The position numbers and the translations under genes are program-made. The notes under the pieces are model-generated. The model searched no databases. It saw only the letters and a program-made list of their open reading frames with translations, and was not told the origin of the DNA. From an uncultured Acidimicrobiaceae bacterium (GTDB taxonomy: Bacteria; Actinomycetota; Acidimicrobiia; Acidimicrobiales; UBA10347): 64,000 nt of DNA. Positions 1-7,757 of this stretch are shown here, piece by piece. Location: assembly GCA_905182135.1 (NCBI GenBank), contig CAJJAG010000004.1:365325-429324 (forward strand). Reading direction: 5' to 3'. How positions within the stretch are numbered: the stretch's first letter is position 1; every line of letters starts with the position of its first letter.

Positions 1-795
1 CACCGAACGGATCGCATCGATCAGAGCGGGGCGAGCACACGCCCAGCCCACTTTCCAGCCAGTGAACGAGAATGTCTTGCCACCAGAGCTGATAGTGATC
101 GTGCGGTCGGCCATGCCAGGAAGTGTTGCGATGGGGATGTGGGCCGCACCGTCGAAGGTCAGATGTTCGTACACCTCGTCGGAGATTACGAGTAAGTCAT
201 GATTGAGCGCTAGCTCGGCGATCTGCATCAGCTCAGTACGACTGAAGACTTTGCCAGTCGGGTTGTGTGGCGTGTTCAGCAGCAAAACCTTGGTTTTGGG
301 TGTGATCGCCGCTCGTAACTCGTCGATATCGAACTGGAAGCCGACTTGACCTTCTTCTGGTGGCCGCAGGGTCACGACACGCCGGGTGCCCCCCGTCAGC
401 GCCACTCCAGCCGCATAGCTGTCGTAGTACGGCTCAAACATGACAACTTCATCACCTGGCCGCACAAAGGCCAACAACGAGGCGGTGAGCGCCTCGGTTG
501 CGCCTGCGGTGACGAGTACCTCGGTGGCCGGGTCGAAATGGAGATCCCAAAAACGTTCCTGGTGCTCAGCAACCGCCTGCCGAAGATCGAACTCACCCGG
601 TAGCGGTGGATACTGATTGACTCCTCCAGCCAGCGCCGCGGCAGCTGCGTCGAGCACCTCTTTGGGGCCGTCGGTGTCAGGAAACCCCTGGCCCAAATTC
701 AGCGCGTTCGTGCGAACGGCAAGTGCTGACATCTCGGCGAATATCGTCTCGCCGAATTCGGCGAGACCTGGGTGGCCCAATGCCTGATCACTCAT
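1..795 (-). CDS. dapC: N-succinyldiaminopimelate aminotransferase-like PLP enzyme (C-terminus off the left edge)
   Basis: Fold-type I PLP aminotransferase; the first 265 codons are present and the 3' end lies outside the window. The N-terminus has the LGQGFPDTDGP and VNQYPPLPGE blocks, followed by TAGATEAL, the NTPHNPTG asparagine motif, the ISDEVYEHL aspartate/tyrosine motif and the PLP lysine in SSGGKTFSFTGWKVGW near residue 250. From memory this block order and wording is closest to actinobacterial DapC (M. tuberculosis Rv0858c), which makes N-succinyl-LL-diaminopimelate for lysine and peptidoglycan. Methionine or kynurenine aminotransferases of the same subgroup are the alternative. The ATG at 795 overlaps the acyltransferase stop as ATGA, so the two are probably translationally coupled. 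Confidence 0.85.
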   Translation of the reverse strand, partial: MSDQALGHPGLAEFGETIFAEMSALAVRTNALNLGQGFPDTDGPKEVLDAAAAALAGGVNQYPPLPGEFDLRQAVAEHQERFWDLHFDPATEVLVTAGATEALTASLLAFVRPGDEVVMFEPYYDSYAAGVALTGGTRRVVTLRPPEEGQVGFQFDIDELRAAITPKTKVLLLNTPHNPTGKVFSRTELMQIAELALNHDLLVISDEVYEHLTFDGAAHIPIATLPGMADRTITISSGGKTFSFTGWKVGWACARPALIDAIRSV

Positions 796-1430
796 GCCGA
801 GGCCTGCTTCTCGTACGCCTGATCCATCAGGTCCTGCAGTACCGAACCCAGTTCGTCGCTAAAGCGAGATCGATCACCAACCGTGACTCGCTTGCCGCTA
901 GCGGTCGGTGGCTGCATGATCTCGCCAACCTGCAACACGACCTTGACTCGCCTTGGGAACTTGGTTCCCTTGCCCATCGCCTCGCCGGTTCCAGCGATGC
1001 CAACCGGTACAACCTGCGCACCTGTCTTGGCTGCCAGGTAGGCGACACCGTGGTAGATCTCGCCAATCTGGCGACCTTCCTGACGAGTGCCTTCAGGGAA
1101 GACAAACATGGCTTCTCCGCTGTCCAGAAGCATGCGGGCAGCTCGAAGCGCTTCGCGATCTGCCGTGCCCCGTTCGACCGGAAAGGCTCCGAGAGAAGCG
1201 ATCAACCAAGCAAAAGGTTGACTCTTGAACATGGTGTGTTTGGCCAATGCCCGACAACGCCGAGTCGATGCGCCAGCAACCAGCATCGAGTCCAAATTCG
1301 AGCGATGAACCGGCGCCACGATCAAGGGACCATCGACTTTTAGATTGTCGACGAGACCATGCACCTCAACCTTGAAGTACGGGTTCATAATCTTGCGGAT
1401 GAAGGTCACAACGACCTTGTACACCCGCAT
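792..1430 (-). CDS. 1-acyl-sn-glycerol-3-phosphate acyltransferase family protein (PlsC-like)
   Basis: Membrane-associated lysophosphatidate-type acyltransferase of about 212 aa that would transfer an acyl chain to the sn-2 position in phospholipid synthesis. The HX4D catalytic motif is HRSNLD, and FPEGTR is the glycerophosphate-binding block; GAFPVERG lies between them. The reading frame stays open far upstream, but that part is antisense to the lipoprotein gene at 1558. I chose the ATG at 1430 because it aligns with typical PlsC N-termini; an upstream ATG at 1559 would add 43 codons and collide head-on with the lipoprotein start. No clear Shine-Dalgarno is visible at either. It is followed by the dapC-like gene with a 4-base overlap. 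Confidence 0.8.
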   Translation of the reverse strand: MRVYKVVVTFIRKIMNPYFKVEVHGLVDNLKVDGPLIVAPVHRSNLDSMLVAGASTRRCRALAKHTMFKSQPFAWLIASLGAFPVERGTADREALRAARMLLDSGEAMFVFPEGTRQEGRQIGEIYHGVAYLAAKTGAQVVPVGIAGTGEAMGKGTKFPRRVKVVLQVGEIMQPPTASGKRVTVGDRSRFSDELGSVLQDLMDQAYEKQASA

Positions 1431-1544
1431 CGCTGACGGCCTAGCGCCGACGTCTAGTGCATATTGCTGCGGATCTTCGATTGCGGCCACATCATGAAGG
1501 TAACCGGCAGCCGCTCGACCCGCATACACACCGACGAGCGCCGG

Positions 1545-1550
1545 TACTGT
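1545..1550 (+). promoter_or_regulatory. -10 hexamer TACTGT, leaderless type
   Basis: TACTGT ends 7 bases before the ATG at 1558; there is no ribosome site between them. It fits the TANNNT pattern found at other starts in this window. Confidence 0.5.
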
Positions 1551-1557
1551 AAACATC

Positions 1558-1923
1558 ATGAAACGTCGCTCGACGCTTGCGCTGTGTTGTGTTGTTGTGC
1601 TGGTGATGATGTCAAGTTGCTCACGCGAAGACAACTCAATCCCGCCCGTACAGCAAGAAGATCGAATCGTGCAAACAGCGTCGCTTAGCGACGATGGCAC
1701 GACGCTCGTGGTCACGTGGGATCCCGTAGAGTGTGAGACCTTCCAGAACGTGGACCTTGAACTCGACGAAGGGTTCGCCAATCTACGCATTCGTGTATTG
1801 GTCGACGTCGAGAACTGTCCACCCGGCGGATTCAAGCAAAGCACGGTCGACCTGGGCGAGCCGCTCGGCGACCGCAAGGTTTGGGATCGCGCATTCGGCG
1901 ACACCGTCGCGCTAACCCCGTAG
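1558..1923 (+). CDS. Small putative lipoprotein
   Basis: 121 aa. Residues 1-21 form a lipoprotein signal peptide: a basic start (MKRR), a hydrophobic core and a Cys at about residue 21 in MMSSC. The mature part is acidic, has two further cysteines, and shows a DDGTTLVVTWDP block that looks like a beta-sandwich. I recognise no family. It is encoded opposite the long upstream extension of the acyltransferase frame, which is why that extension was rejected. Its function is unknown; it should sit on the outer face of the cytoplasmic membrane. Confidence 0.65.
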   Translation: MKRRSTLALCCVVVLVMMSSCSREDNSIPPVQQEDRIVQTASLSDDGTTLVVTWDPVECETFQNVDLELDEGFANLRIRVLVDVENCPPGGFKQSTVDLGEPLGDRKVWDRAFGDTVALTP

Positions 1924-2061
1924 TCGCACACATTAAACGTGTACTAGAAGCAGTCGCCCAATCAGATAAGTCACGCATTTCCACCGTGGAACGAGCAGGG
2001 ACGAAACCGTGGCGGCACAAATTTCGGAGCAGCACTGCCCGCCAGCAACCCGTGCGTTGGG

Positions 2062-3312
2062 CTAGCGAAGGGTGGCAAGCACATCCCAGTAATGGGGGAA
2101 GGTCTTATCGACGCAGCCTGGGTCCACAATCTCGATGCCAGGTGCCATCAGCCCAGTGATAGCAAAACTCATAGCCATGCGGTGATCCTGATAGGTCTCA
2201 ATCGTTGCAGGTTGTGGTGTGCCCGGCTGGATCAGAAAGCCATCGTCCTGTTCGACAGCTTCGATTCCCATGCGCTGCAGTTCGGTAACCACAGCGCGGA
2301 CACGATCGGTTTCCTTCTTACGGATGAAGCCAATGCCCCTGACTCGGACCGGGCCCTCGGCGAACGGAGCAATCGCCGCCAGCGTCTGCGCCGTGTCGCT
2401 GACCTGCGACATATCAACATCGATGCCCCGCAAAGTACCAGTGCCCTGGACTTCGATGAAGTTGTCGGCAATGGTGACGTCGGCGCCCATAGCTGCCAGA
2501 ACCTCGACGAAACCGACGTCACCTTGTAAAGCATTCGAACCCAGGCCAGCAATCTTGACGCGGCCTCCGGAGGCGGCCGCTGCGGCGAAGAAGTACGACG
2601 CAGCTGACGCATCGGGCTCAATCATGTAGTTCGCTGCGCGATATCCGGCGTTGGGTGCGACCACGAAACGGTTAGGCGACGGCTGATCGACAAGCGCACC
2701 AAAGGACCGCATCACCGCGCACGTCATGTCCAAATAGGGCCGCGACACAACATCGCCTTCGAGCTCAAGATCGAGTCCTTGTGACGTTCCAGGTGCTGCG
2801 AGCAACATTCCCGACGCGAACTGACTGCTAACCGACGCTCCCAGGGTCAAGGCTCCACCGTCGAAACCAGCTCGCAACGTGATCGGAAGAGTGTTCGGAG
2901 CGATCGTCACGCCAAGTGACCGCAGCGCTTCGACCGTCTCACTCATTGGACGTGCTCGCATTTCGGGCGCGCCGTCGATGATGTACACACCGGTGCCACG
3001 GGCGGCCAGTGGCGTCGCGAAACGAGCCGTTGTACCTGACATCCGGACATCGATTTCTTTGGGGCCTGGGGCCAGCTGCCCAGCCACACCAGTGATCGCA
3101 TATGCGTCCGCTTCAACAAGCGGTTCGACGCCGGCGCCAAGTGTCTGCACGACTCCGAGCATTGCCCGAGTGTCATCGGCATCAAGCACGCCTCGTAGCT
3201 CGCTGACACCATCAGCCAGCGCTGCGGCGACGAGTGCACGATTCGTGATGGACTTCGATCCAGGGATTACAACGTCGGCGTCCACAGGGCGAGCAAGCGG
3301 CTCAATCAACAT
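2062..3312 (-). CDS. aroA: 3-phosphoshikimate 1-carboxyvinyltransferase (EPSP synthase)
   Basis: Sixth step of the shikimate pathway: phosphoenolpyruvate plus shikimate-3-phosphate gives EPSP. The 416-aa length is normal. The N-terminal PGSKSITNRALVAAALADG block carries the phosphate-binding Lys/Ser/Arg residues. SGTTARF, RPMSETVEALRSLG and the C-terminal YQDHRMAMSFA blocks are all present. The ATG at 3312 was chosen because TACGGT lies 7 bases upstream and the protein then begins MLIEPLARP, a normal EPSP synthase start; the open frame runs 20 codons further up without homology. It lies 61 bases downstream of cysQ on the same strand. Confidence 0.95.
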   Translation of the reverse strand: MLIEPLARPVDADVVIPGSKSITNRALVAAALADGVSELRGVLDADDTRAMLGVVQTLGAGVEPLVEADAYAITGVAGQLAPGPKEIDVRMSGTTARFATPLAARGTGVYIIDGAPEMRARPMSETVEALRSLGVTIAPNTLPITLRAGFDGGALTLGASVSSQFASGMLLAAPGTSQGLDLELEGDVVSRPYLDMTCAVMRSFGALVDQPSPNRFVVAPNAGYRAANYMIEPDASAASYFFAAAAASGGRVKIAGLGSNALQGDVGFVEVLAAMGADVTIADNFIEVQGTGTLRGIDVDMSQVSDTAQTLAAIAPFAEGPVRVRGIGFIRKKETDRVRAVVTELQRMGIEAVEQDDGFLIQPGTPQPATIETYQDHRMAMSFAITGLMAPGIEIVDPGCVDKTFPHYWDVLATLR

Positions 3313-3319
3313 GTCGGCG

Positions 3320-3325
3320 ACCGTA
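3320..3325 (-). promoter_or_regulatory. -10 hexamer TACGGT before aroA
   Basis: On the minus strand TACGGT ends 7 bases before the aroA ATG at 3312, which supports this start and a leaderless message initiated between cysQ and aroA. Confidence 0.5.
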
Positions 3326-3373
3326 GCGCGCACCACCGCATCTTTCGACCGCTTTCGATCGCAAGAAGCCAAA

Positions 3374-4111
3374 CTAGACGAGTGCAGCTAGGACACGGTC
3401 GGCGATCTCAGGCCGAGACACGATGAAGCCGGGTGACACCGCACGGTCCTTGTTGTAGACAAGCGGGTTCCCAACAGCGTCGGTCACCGTCAAGCCAGCA
3501 GCTTCGGCGACGATCGCTGGGGCGCAGACATCCCACTCCCATAACGGACCAGCGTGGATGTACGAGTCGACCTGCCCCGTCACGACCAGCATGGCCTTAA
3601 CCCCTGCGGACCCGCAGGTCATCAACTCGGCACCGAGTGCCTCGGCTACCCGGACGCCATCAATTTGGACACGAGAGCGACCCGTCACGATGATTGGTTT
3701 CTCACGGTTGACCGACGGCACCACCGGAGGCGTCCCTGTGCCGAAAACCATCCCAATAGCAGGAAGCGACACCGCAGCAGCCGTGCCGCGACCGAACTCG
3801 GTTAGCGCAACATGCACCGCCCATTCGTCGGCGCCGCGACCGAAGTCAGCTGAGCCATCGAGCGGGTCGACGATCCACACCCGTTCATGGTTCAACCGGT
3901 GACCGTCATCGTGGCCCTCTTCGCTCAAGATCCCATCCTTGGAACGTTGCGACCTCAATGCATCCATGAGCAAATTGTGGGCTTCGGCGTCGCCCTGTTC
4001 TTCGGGCCCCCAGCCGCCCCACTGACCCGTTCGCATTAGCCGCTCTCGCAACGCAACCAGATGATCGCCAGCGTCAGAGGCGAGCGTGGCCGCCAACAGA
4101 TGGTCATTCAC
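3374..4111 (-). CDS. cysQ: 3'(2'),5'-bisphosphate nucleotidase / inositol monophosphatase family
   Basis: 245 aa, Mg-dependent, Li-sensitive phosphatase family. SEEG, the WIVDPLDGSADFG metal-binding block and WEWDVCAPAIVAEAAGL are the family signatures. In actinobacteria such proteins hydrolyse 3'-phosphoadenosine-5'-phosphate from sulfate assimilation or act on inositol phosphates; CysQ is the better fit because of the short N-terminus. The start is uncertain. A GTG at 4111 gives NDHLLAATL, but the TAGCTT hexamer upstream points, by the 6-base rule seen elsewhere, at an in-frame ATC four codons earlier. It is divergent from the membrane protein gene at 4204. Confidence 0.85.
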   Translation of the reverse strand: MNDHLLAATLASDAGDHLVALRERLMRTGQWGGWGPEEQGDAEAHNLLMDALRSQRSKDGILSEEGHDDGHRLNHERVWIVDPLDGSADFGRGADEWAVHVALTEFGRGTAAAVSLPAIGMVFGTGTPPVVPSVNREKPIIVTGRSRVQIDGVRVAEALGAELMTCGSAGVKAMLVVTGQVDSYIHAGPLWEWDVCAPAIVAEAAGLTVTDAVGNPLVYNKDRAVSPGFIVSRPEIADRVLAALV

Positions 4112-4190
4112 AGAAGACTCGATCGCTCCAAGCTATCGCAGCCACCCTTCTGGTCGTATGTTGATTCGGCGCCGAAAGTCGGCACTGGGC

Positions 4191-4196
4191 TAGCTT
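4191..4196 (+). promoter_or_regulatory. -10 hexamer TAGCTT, leaderless type
   Basis: TAGCTT ends 7 bases before the GTG at 4204. No ribosome site is present. The divergent cysQ promoter candidate (TAGCTT on the minus strand, 4130-4135) lies 55 bases away. Confidence 0.5.
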
Positions 4197-4203
4197 TGCC
4201 GAC

Positions 4204-5088
4204 GTGGCCAAGGAACCAACGACTCGCAACGACACGCCCGAGCCTGCACGCGAGTGGAAGCTCGACACTGATGGTGACGGGTTAGGTCTCGACGACTTCG
4301 TGAACCGTCTGGACTCGTTCCAGATGCTGCGAAAGTCAACCGGGGCGGATGCCGATCAGGTACTCACGAAACTTGGGGCTACCAGCGAAATTGATCGCGA
4401 GATCGTGTTGCAACTTGGCGCCAAGCGGCCACTCGGACATCCGCTGCGTTTCGAAGAGGCCCACGGTCTCGCAGTGCGTTCGCTCGAGGTCCTGGACCGC
4501 AACGGACATCGCTCGATCCCGGTACGCAACTTAAGTTTTCTTTCACCCGTCGTGGGCTTTCTCGTGCAGATCGTGACCCAATTCATAGTGCGCAGCTACA
4601 TCAGCAGCGTGATCGACGACATGTACCGGATGTACGAACGTCGTGAAGCTGCCTCTCCTGCCGATTGGGAGCATCTCCCGATGCTTACCCGAGCCCGCAT
4701 TCACACCCAGCGCATACGACCCGGATTTAAGCGGAGCAAGCTTGCTCTGCCAGCCTTCTTATTCGGTGGCGCAATCCTGTCACCATTCATTGGCGTCGTC
4801 CAGAGCGCCATCAGCAGCTTGAACAACGCGACGGTCCGCCTGGTCCTACTCGTCGTTCTGTTCCTCCTTATGTCGGGCGTGTCGTGGGTTCTCGTCAAGG
4901 GCAGCGCGGTCGCCCGACGACGCATCCAGCTCACCGCCGAGGATCCAATCAAGGCGCTCTACCAAGTCATCGGGCGCTGCGGGAATCCACCCGGAAACAT
5001 GAGCACGGTGTTCGCTGTCGTCTCACTAATTTTGACCATCTTCTCATTGGTCGTCGTTGCGGTCGGCATCGCCGACGTTCTCACCTAA
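4204..5088 (+). CDS. Uncharacterised membrane protein
   Basis: 294 aa starting at a GTG. Residues 1-105 are soluble and charged with an acidic patch (DTDGDGLGLDD). Four hydrophobic segments follow, at about 110-135, 183-203, 210-230 and 265-292, with a basic loop containing RARIHTQRIRPGFKRSK between the first two. I recognise no family. The TAA stop overlaps the putative promoter of the next gene, the SGNH hydrolase at 5100, and both are on the plus strand. Confidence 0.75.
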   Translation: MAKEPTTRNDTPEPAREWKLDTDGDGLGLDDFVNRLDSFQMLRKSTGADADQVLTKLGATSEIDREIVLQLGAKRPLGHPLRFEEAHGLAVRSLEVLDRNGHRSIPVRNLSFLSPVVGFLVQIVTQFIVRSYISSVIDDMYRMYERREAASPADWEHLPMLTRARIHTQRIRPGFKRSKLALPAFLFGGAILSPFIGVVQSAISSLNNATVRLVLLVVLFLLMSGVSWVLVKGSAVARRRIQLTAEDPIKALYQVIGRCGNPPGNMSTVFAVVSLILTIFSLVVVAVGIADVLT

Positions 5089-5091
5089 TCT
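5086..5091 (+). promoter_or_regulatory. -10 hexamer TAATCT overlapping the upstream stop codon
   Basis: TAATCT ends 8 bases before the GTG at 5100. Its first three bases are the TAA stop of the preceding gene. Confidence 0.4.
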
Positions 5092-5099
5092 GCAGCTAC

Positions 5100-5801
5100 G
5101 TGATTGCTGATCTCGAGCCACTCCCCCACTTACGCCGAAAGCGTAGATTTGACCTTCCTGATTTGGTTGGTCGTTTTTCCAAAGGTGTCGCCGAAATCGA
5201 CGCTCAAGTCGCCCGTTATCACCACCGTTGGGACGAGACTAACGAAGCCGCCCGTCGAGAAACCGGCCCGTTATGGGTCGTTCTGGGCGACTCGTCGAGC
5301 CAGGGTGTTGGTGCGAGCGCTTGGGAAAAAGGCTGGACCCACACAGTGCTAGATCGTCTCCGCCGGACCAGTGGCGAACCATGGCGTCTCGTCAACCTGT
5401 CGATGAGTGGAGGCCGCTTCCTCGATGTGGCCGACCGTCAGGTTCCCGTTCTGGACACAATGCTCGATGAGCCTCAGCTGGTGACGTGTGTCATCGGCAG
5501 CAATGACTTGATGTGGCGACGCGGTGTCCGTCGCATTACGGTTGACGCCGATCACGCCGTCGACCGGGTGCCACCAGGCGCGTTCGTTAGCAAACTCAAC
5601 GGTCCGGGCCCTCGACCAAAAGCTCTCAACAACATCTTTGAACGAGGGGCCGAAACCAAAGGCCACCAACTGTTCAACATTTGGAACTGGCCATCAGGCC
5701 GCGGCGCTCTGGCTGCTGATCGCGTGCATCCGAGTGACATTGGCTACCAGCACATGGCCGAACTGGCATGGAGCGCACTCGAACAGGGCCTTGGGCGGTA
5801 G
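5100..5801 (+). CDS. SGNH/GDSL-family hydrolase
   Basis: 233 aa. The nucleophile elbow GDSSSQG (block I), the Gly of block II in SMSGG, GSND (block III) and the D-x-x-H pair in DRVHPSD (block V) give a full SGNH catalytic set. No signal peptide is visible, so it is probably cytoplasmic or peripheral. The substrate is not predictable; esters, acetylated sugars or lipids are all possible. The start was set at GTG 5100 because the reading frame upstream overlaps the previous gene and has an unlikely basic composition. The TAG stop is part of the putative promoter of the next gene. Confidence 0.85.
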   Translation: MIADLEPLPHLRRKRRFDLPDLVGRFSKGVAEIDAQVARYHHRWDETNEAARRETGPLWVVLGDSSSQGVGASAWEKGWTHTVLDRLRRTSGEPWRLVNLSMSGGRFLDVADRQVPVLDTMLDEPQLVTCVIGSNDLMWRRGVRRITVDADHAVDRVPPGAFVSKLNGPGPRPKALNNIFERGAETKGHQLFNIWNWPSGRGALAADRVHPSDIGYQHMAELAWSALEQGLGR

Positions 5802-5804
5802 CGT
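5799..5804 (+). promoter_or_regulatory. -10 hexamer TAGCGT overlapping the upstream TAG stop
   Basis: TAGCGT ends 6 bases before ATG 5811. Its first three bases are the stop codon of the SGNH hydrolase gene. Confidence 0.5.
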
Positions 5805-5810
5805 TCGCGA

Positions 5811-7346
5811 ATGGCTTGGTGGCTAATCGTCCTGATCATCTTGGGCGCCTTGCTGTTCTGTATCGCGCTGTACGACACCCTTCAGGCATCAGATCCGATC
5901 CTGCGCAATTTCCCCGTTGTCGGCCACTTCCGCTCGCTTCTCTCCACCAGCGGCCCCAAGCTACGGCAATACATCGTGGCCGCCAACGACGAAGAACGGC
6001 CCTTCTCTCGAGACCAGCGAACCTGGGTCTACAGCACCGCTTCAGGTCACAACGCGTACGTCGGTTTCGGCACCGACAGTGTCATCGACCGAGGCAGCCA
6101 CATCATCATCAAACAAAGCGCGTTTCCTGACACGACACCGACCGGCGAGAACGCACCGCTCCCTTGCGCCAAGGTCATGGGTGCATGGCGAGACCGTACC
6201 CATAAGTTCCGACCAGAATCTGTCGTCTACGTCTCGGCGATGAGCTACGGCTCTCTCAGTGCTCGCGCAGTCGAAGCCATCAATCGCGGATGCGCTATCA
6301 CCGGCTCCATGCAGAACACCGGCGAGGGCGGCGTGGCCTACCCGCATCGCAATGGCGGCAAGCTCATCTTTCAATTCGGCACCGGTTATTTCGGATGCCG
6401 CAATACCGACGGCACGTTCTCTCTCGATGCGCTGCTTGAAACAGTGGGTTCAGCCGAAGTCGGCTGCATCGAAATCAAACTTAGCCAAGGCGCCAAGCCT
6501 GGTTTGGGCGGTGTACTCCCAGGTAAGAAGGTCACACCCGCAATCGCCAAAGCGCGCGGTGTAGAAATGGGACAGACCGTCTATAGCCCGAACCGGCACT
6601 CCGCCTTCGATGACGTCGACGGCCTGATCGACTTTATCGAGATGATCGCTAACGCTACTGGTTTGCCTGTTGGCATCAAGTCTGCTGTCGGTCAACAGAA
6701 CTTCTGGGACGAACTCGCTGGACGCATGGCTGCCCGAAGCGAAGGCCCGGACTTCATCACTATCGATGGCGGCGAGGGCGGCACGGGCGCAGCGCCACTT
6801 GCATTCAGCGACCACGTCTCGCTGCCATTTCGCGAAGGCTTCGCACGGGCGCACAAGCCCTTTGTCCACGCAGGGTTACACCAACACATCATCTTCGCCG
6901 GCTCGGGCCGCCTGGGCTTTCCTGCAGAGGCTCTGCTGGCATTCTCTATGGGCGCCGACATGATAGGGCTGGCTCGCGAACCCATGTTGGCGCTGGGCTG
7001 TATCCAAGCCCAGCGCTGCCACGACGGTCATTGCCCAACCGGAATAACGACGCACAACAAATGGCTAGTGCGGGGCCTCGACCCAGCTGACAAGGCGACC
7101 AAGCTCGCCAACTATCTCGTCGGGTTGCGAGGCGAAATTCTCAAACTGTCACACGCCTGCGGCATGGTGCATCCTGCACTGGTCACTGCCGACATGATTG
7201 AGTTAATCGACGAACCACATCGATCGGCCACGATCGCAGAACTCTTCGACATCGACGCATCCTTTCCATCGATCAATGCTGAACAGGAGCAGGCCATTCA
7301 GCAGATCATGAGCGAACTCGGCAGCGCCGCAACCACAGCCCGCTAA
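5811..7346 (+). CDS. FMN-binding glutamate synthase family protein (GltB-like, membrane-anchored)
   Basis: 511 aa. Residues 1-22 form one transmembrane segment; the rest matches the FMN/Fe-S domain of the glutamate synthase large subunit. Visible blocks are MSYGSLSARA, NTGEGG, KLSQGAKPGLGG, GIKSAVG, the phosphate-binding IDGGEGGTGAAP, and C-x5-C-x4-C (CIQAQRCHDGHC), which matches the 3Fe-4S ligand pattern. The amidotransferase and C-terminal GXGXG domains of real GltB are missing, so ammonia cannot be made from glutamine by this protein alone. Stand-alone proteins of this type are widespread and mostly uncharacterised; some are related to archaeal-type GltB and to methylamine-glutamate enzymes. 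Substrate unknown. Confidence 0.9.
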   Translation: MAWWLIVLIILGALLFCIALYDTLQASDPILRNFPVVGHFRSLLSTSGPKLRQYIVAANDEERPFSRDQRTWVYSTASGHNAYVGFGTDSVIDRGSHIIIKQSAFPDTTPTGENAPLPCAKVMGAWRDRTHKFRPESVVYVSAMSYGSLSARAVEAINRGCAITGSMQNTGEGGVAYPHRNGGKLIFQFGTGYFGCRNTDGTFSLDALLETVGSAEVGCIEIKLSQGAKPGLGGVLPGKKVTPAIAKARGVEMGQTVYSPNRHSAFDDVDGLIDFIEMIANATGLPVGIKSAVGQQNFWDELAGRMAARSEGPDFITIDGGEGGTGAAPLAFSDHVSLPFREGFARAHKPFVHAGLHQHIIFAGSGRLGFPAEALLAFSMGADMIGLAREPMLALGCIQAQRCHDGHCPTGITTHNKWLVRGLDPADKATKLANYLVGLRGEILKLSHACGMVHPALVTADMIELIDEPHRSATIAELFDIDASFPSINAEQEQAIQQIMSELGSAATTAR

Positions 7347-7519
7347 CGCGCCGCAACCCCGCTCTGGCTCACCAACAAGGCAAGGGTTGCCTGGATCAGC
7401 GACTCGCTCCCTGCCTGCTCAATGCGCGCGCAGGTCGACTCGGGAGGCAGGAAACCAAACTGGGCCAGCGCGTCGCTCAGCGCTACGCCGGCGTCAACGA
7501 GTTCGCCTATCGGCAAGCG
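7343..7519 (-). pseudogene. Possible remnant of a minus-strand coding sequence
   Basis: In the gap between the glutamate-synthase-like gene and the kinase, one minus-strand frame reads like protein for 58 codons (ELVDAGVALSDALAQFGF, then LPPESTCARIEQAGSES) and ends in TAG at 7343. Going upstream the same frame meets TAA at 7520-7522, then another coding-like stretch (GESLLLAATLADGTDQ), then more stops. I cannot name a family. It may be the tail of a decayed gene or chance. The rest of 7347-7757 holds a short hairpin (AGGCAA/TTGCCT, 7378-7392) and nothing else I recognise. Confidence 0.3.
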
Positions 7520-7757
7520 TTACTGATCAGTCCCATCGGCGAGCGTGGCCGCAAGCAGCAATGACTCTCCCCGACTCGGTGCCGTCCCGACATCCTGCGA
7601 TGCCTATAAGCACTAGAAGGAGCACTCAAACTTGGCTCGTAACTGCCCGCCGCCGGTGTAGAGGACAGATTGTTGGCCCTCACGGCGGGCGCCGCAGCAG
7701 CGCAGGACCTGACAGGCGGAGCCTTTCGAACACACCTAGATGCCATGATGTGGGTCA

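Noticed and set aside
1560..1931. N-terminal 124 codons of the acyltransferase frame as real protein
   Set aside because: They are antisense to the lipoprotein gene, are rich in Ser/Arg/Thr without pattern, and do not resemble PlsC N-termini.
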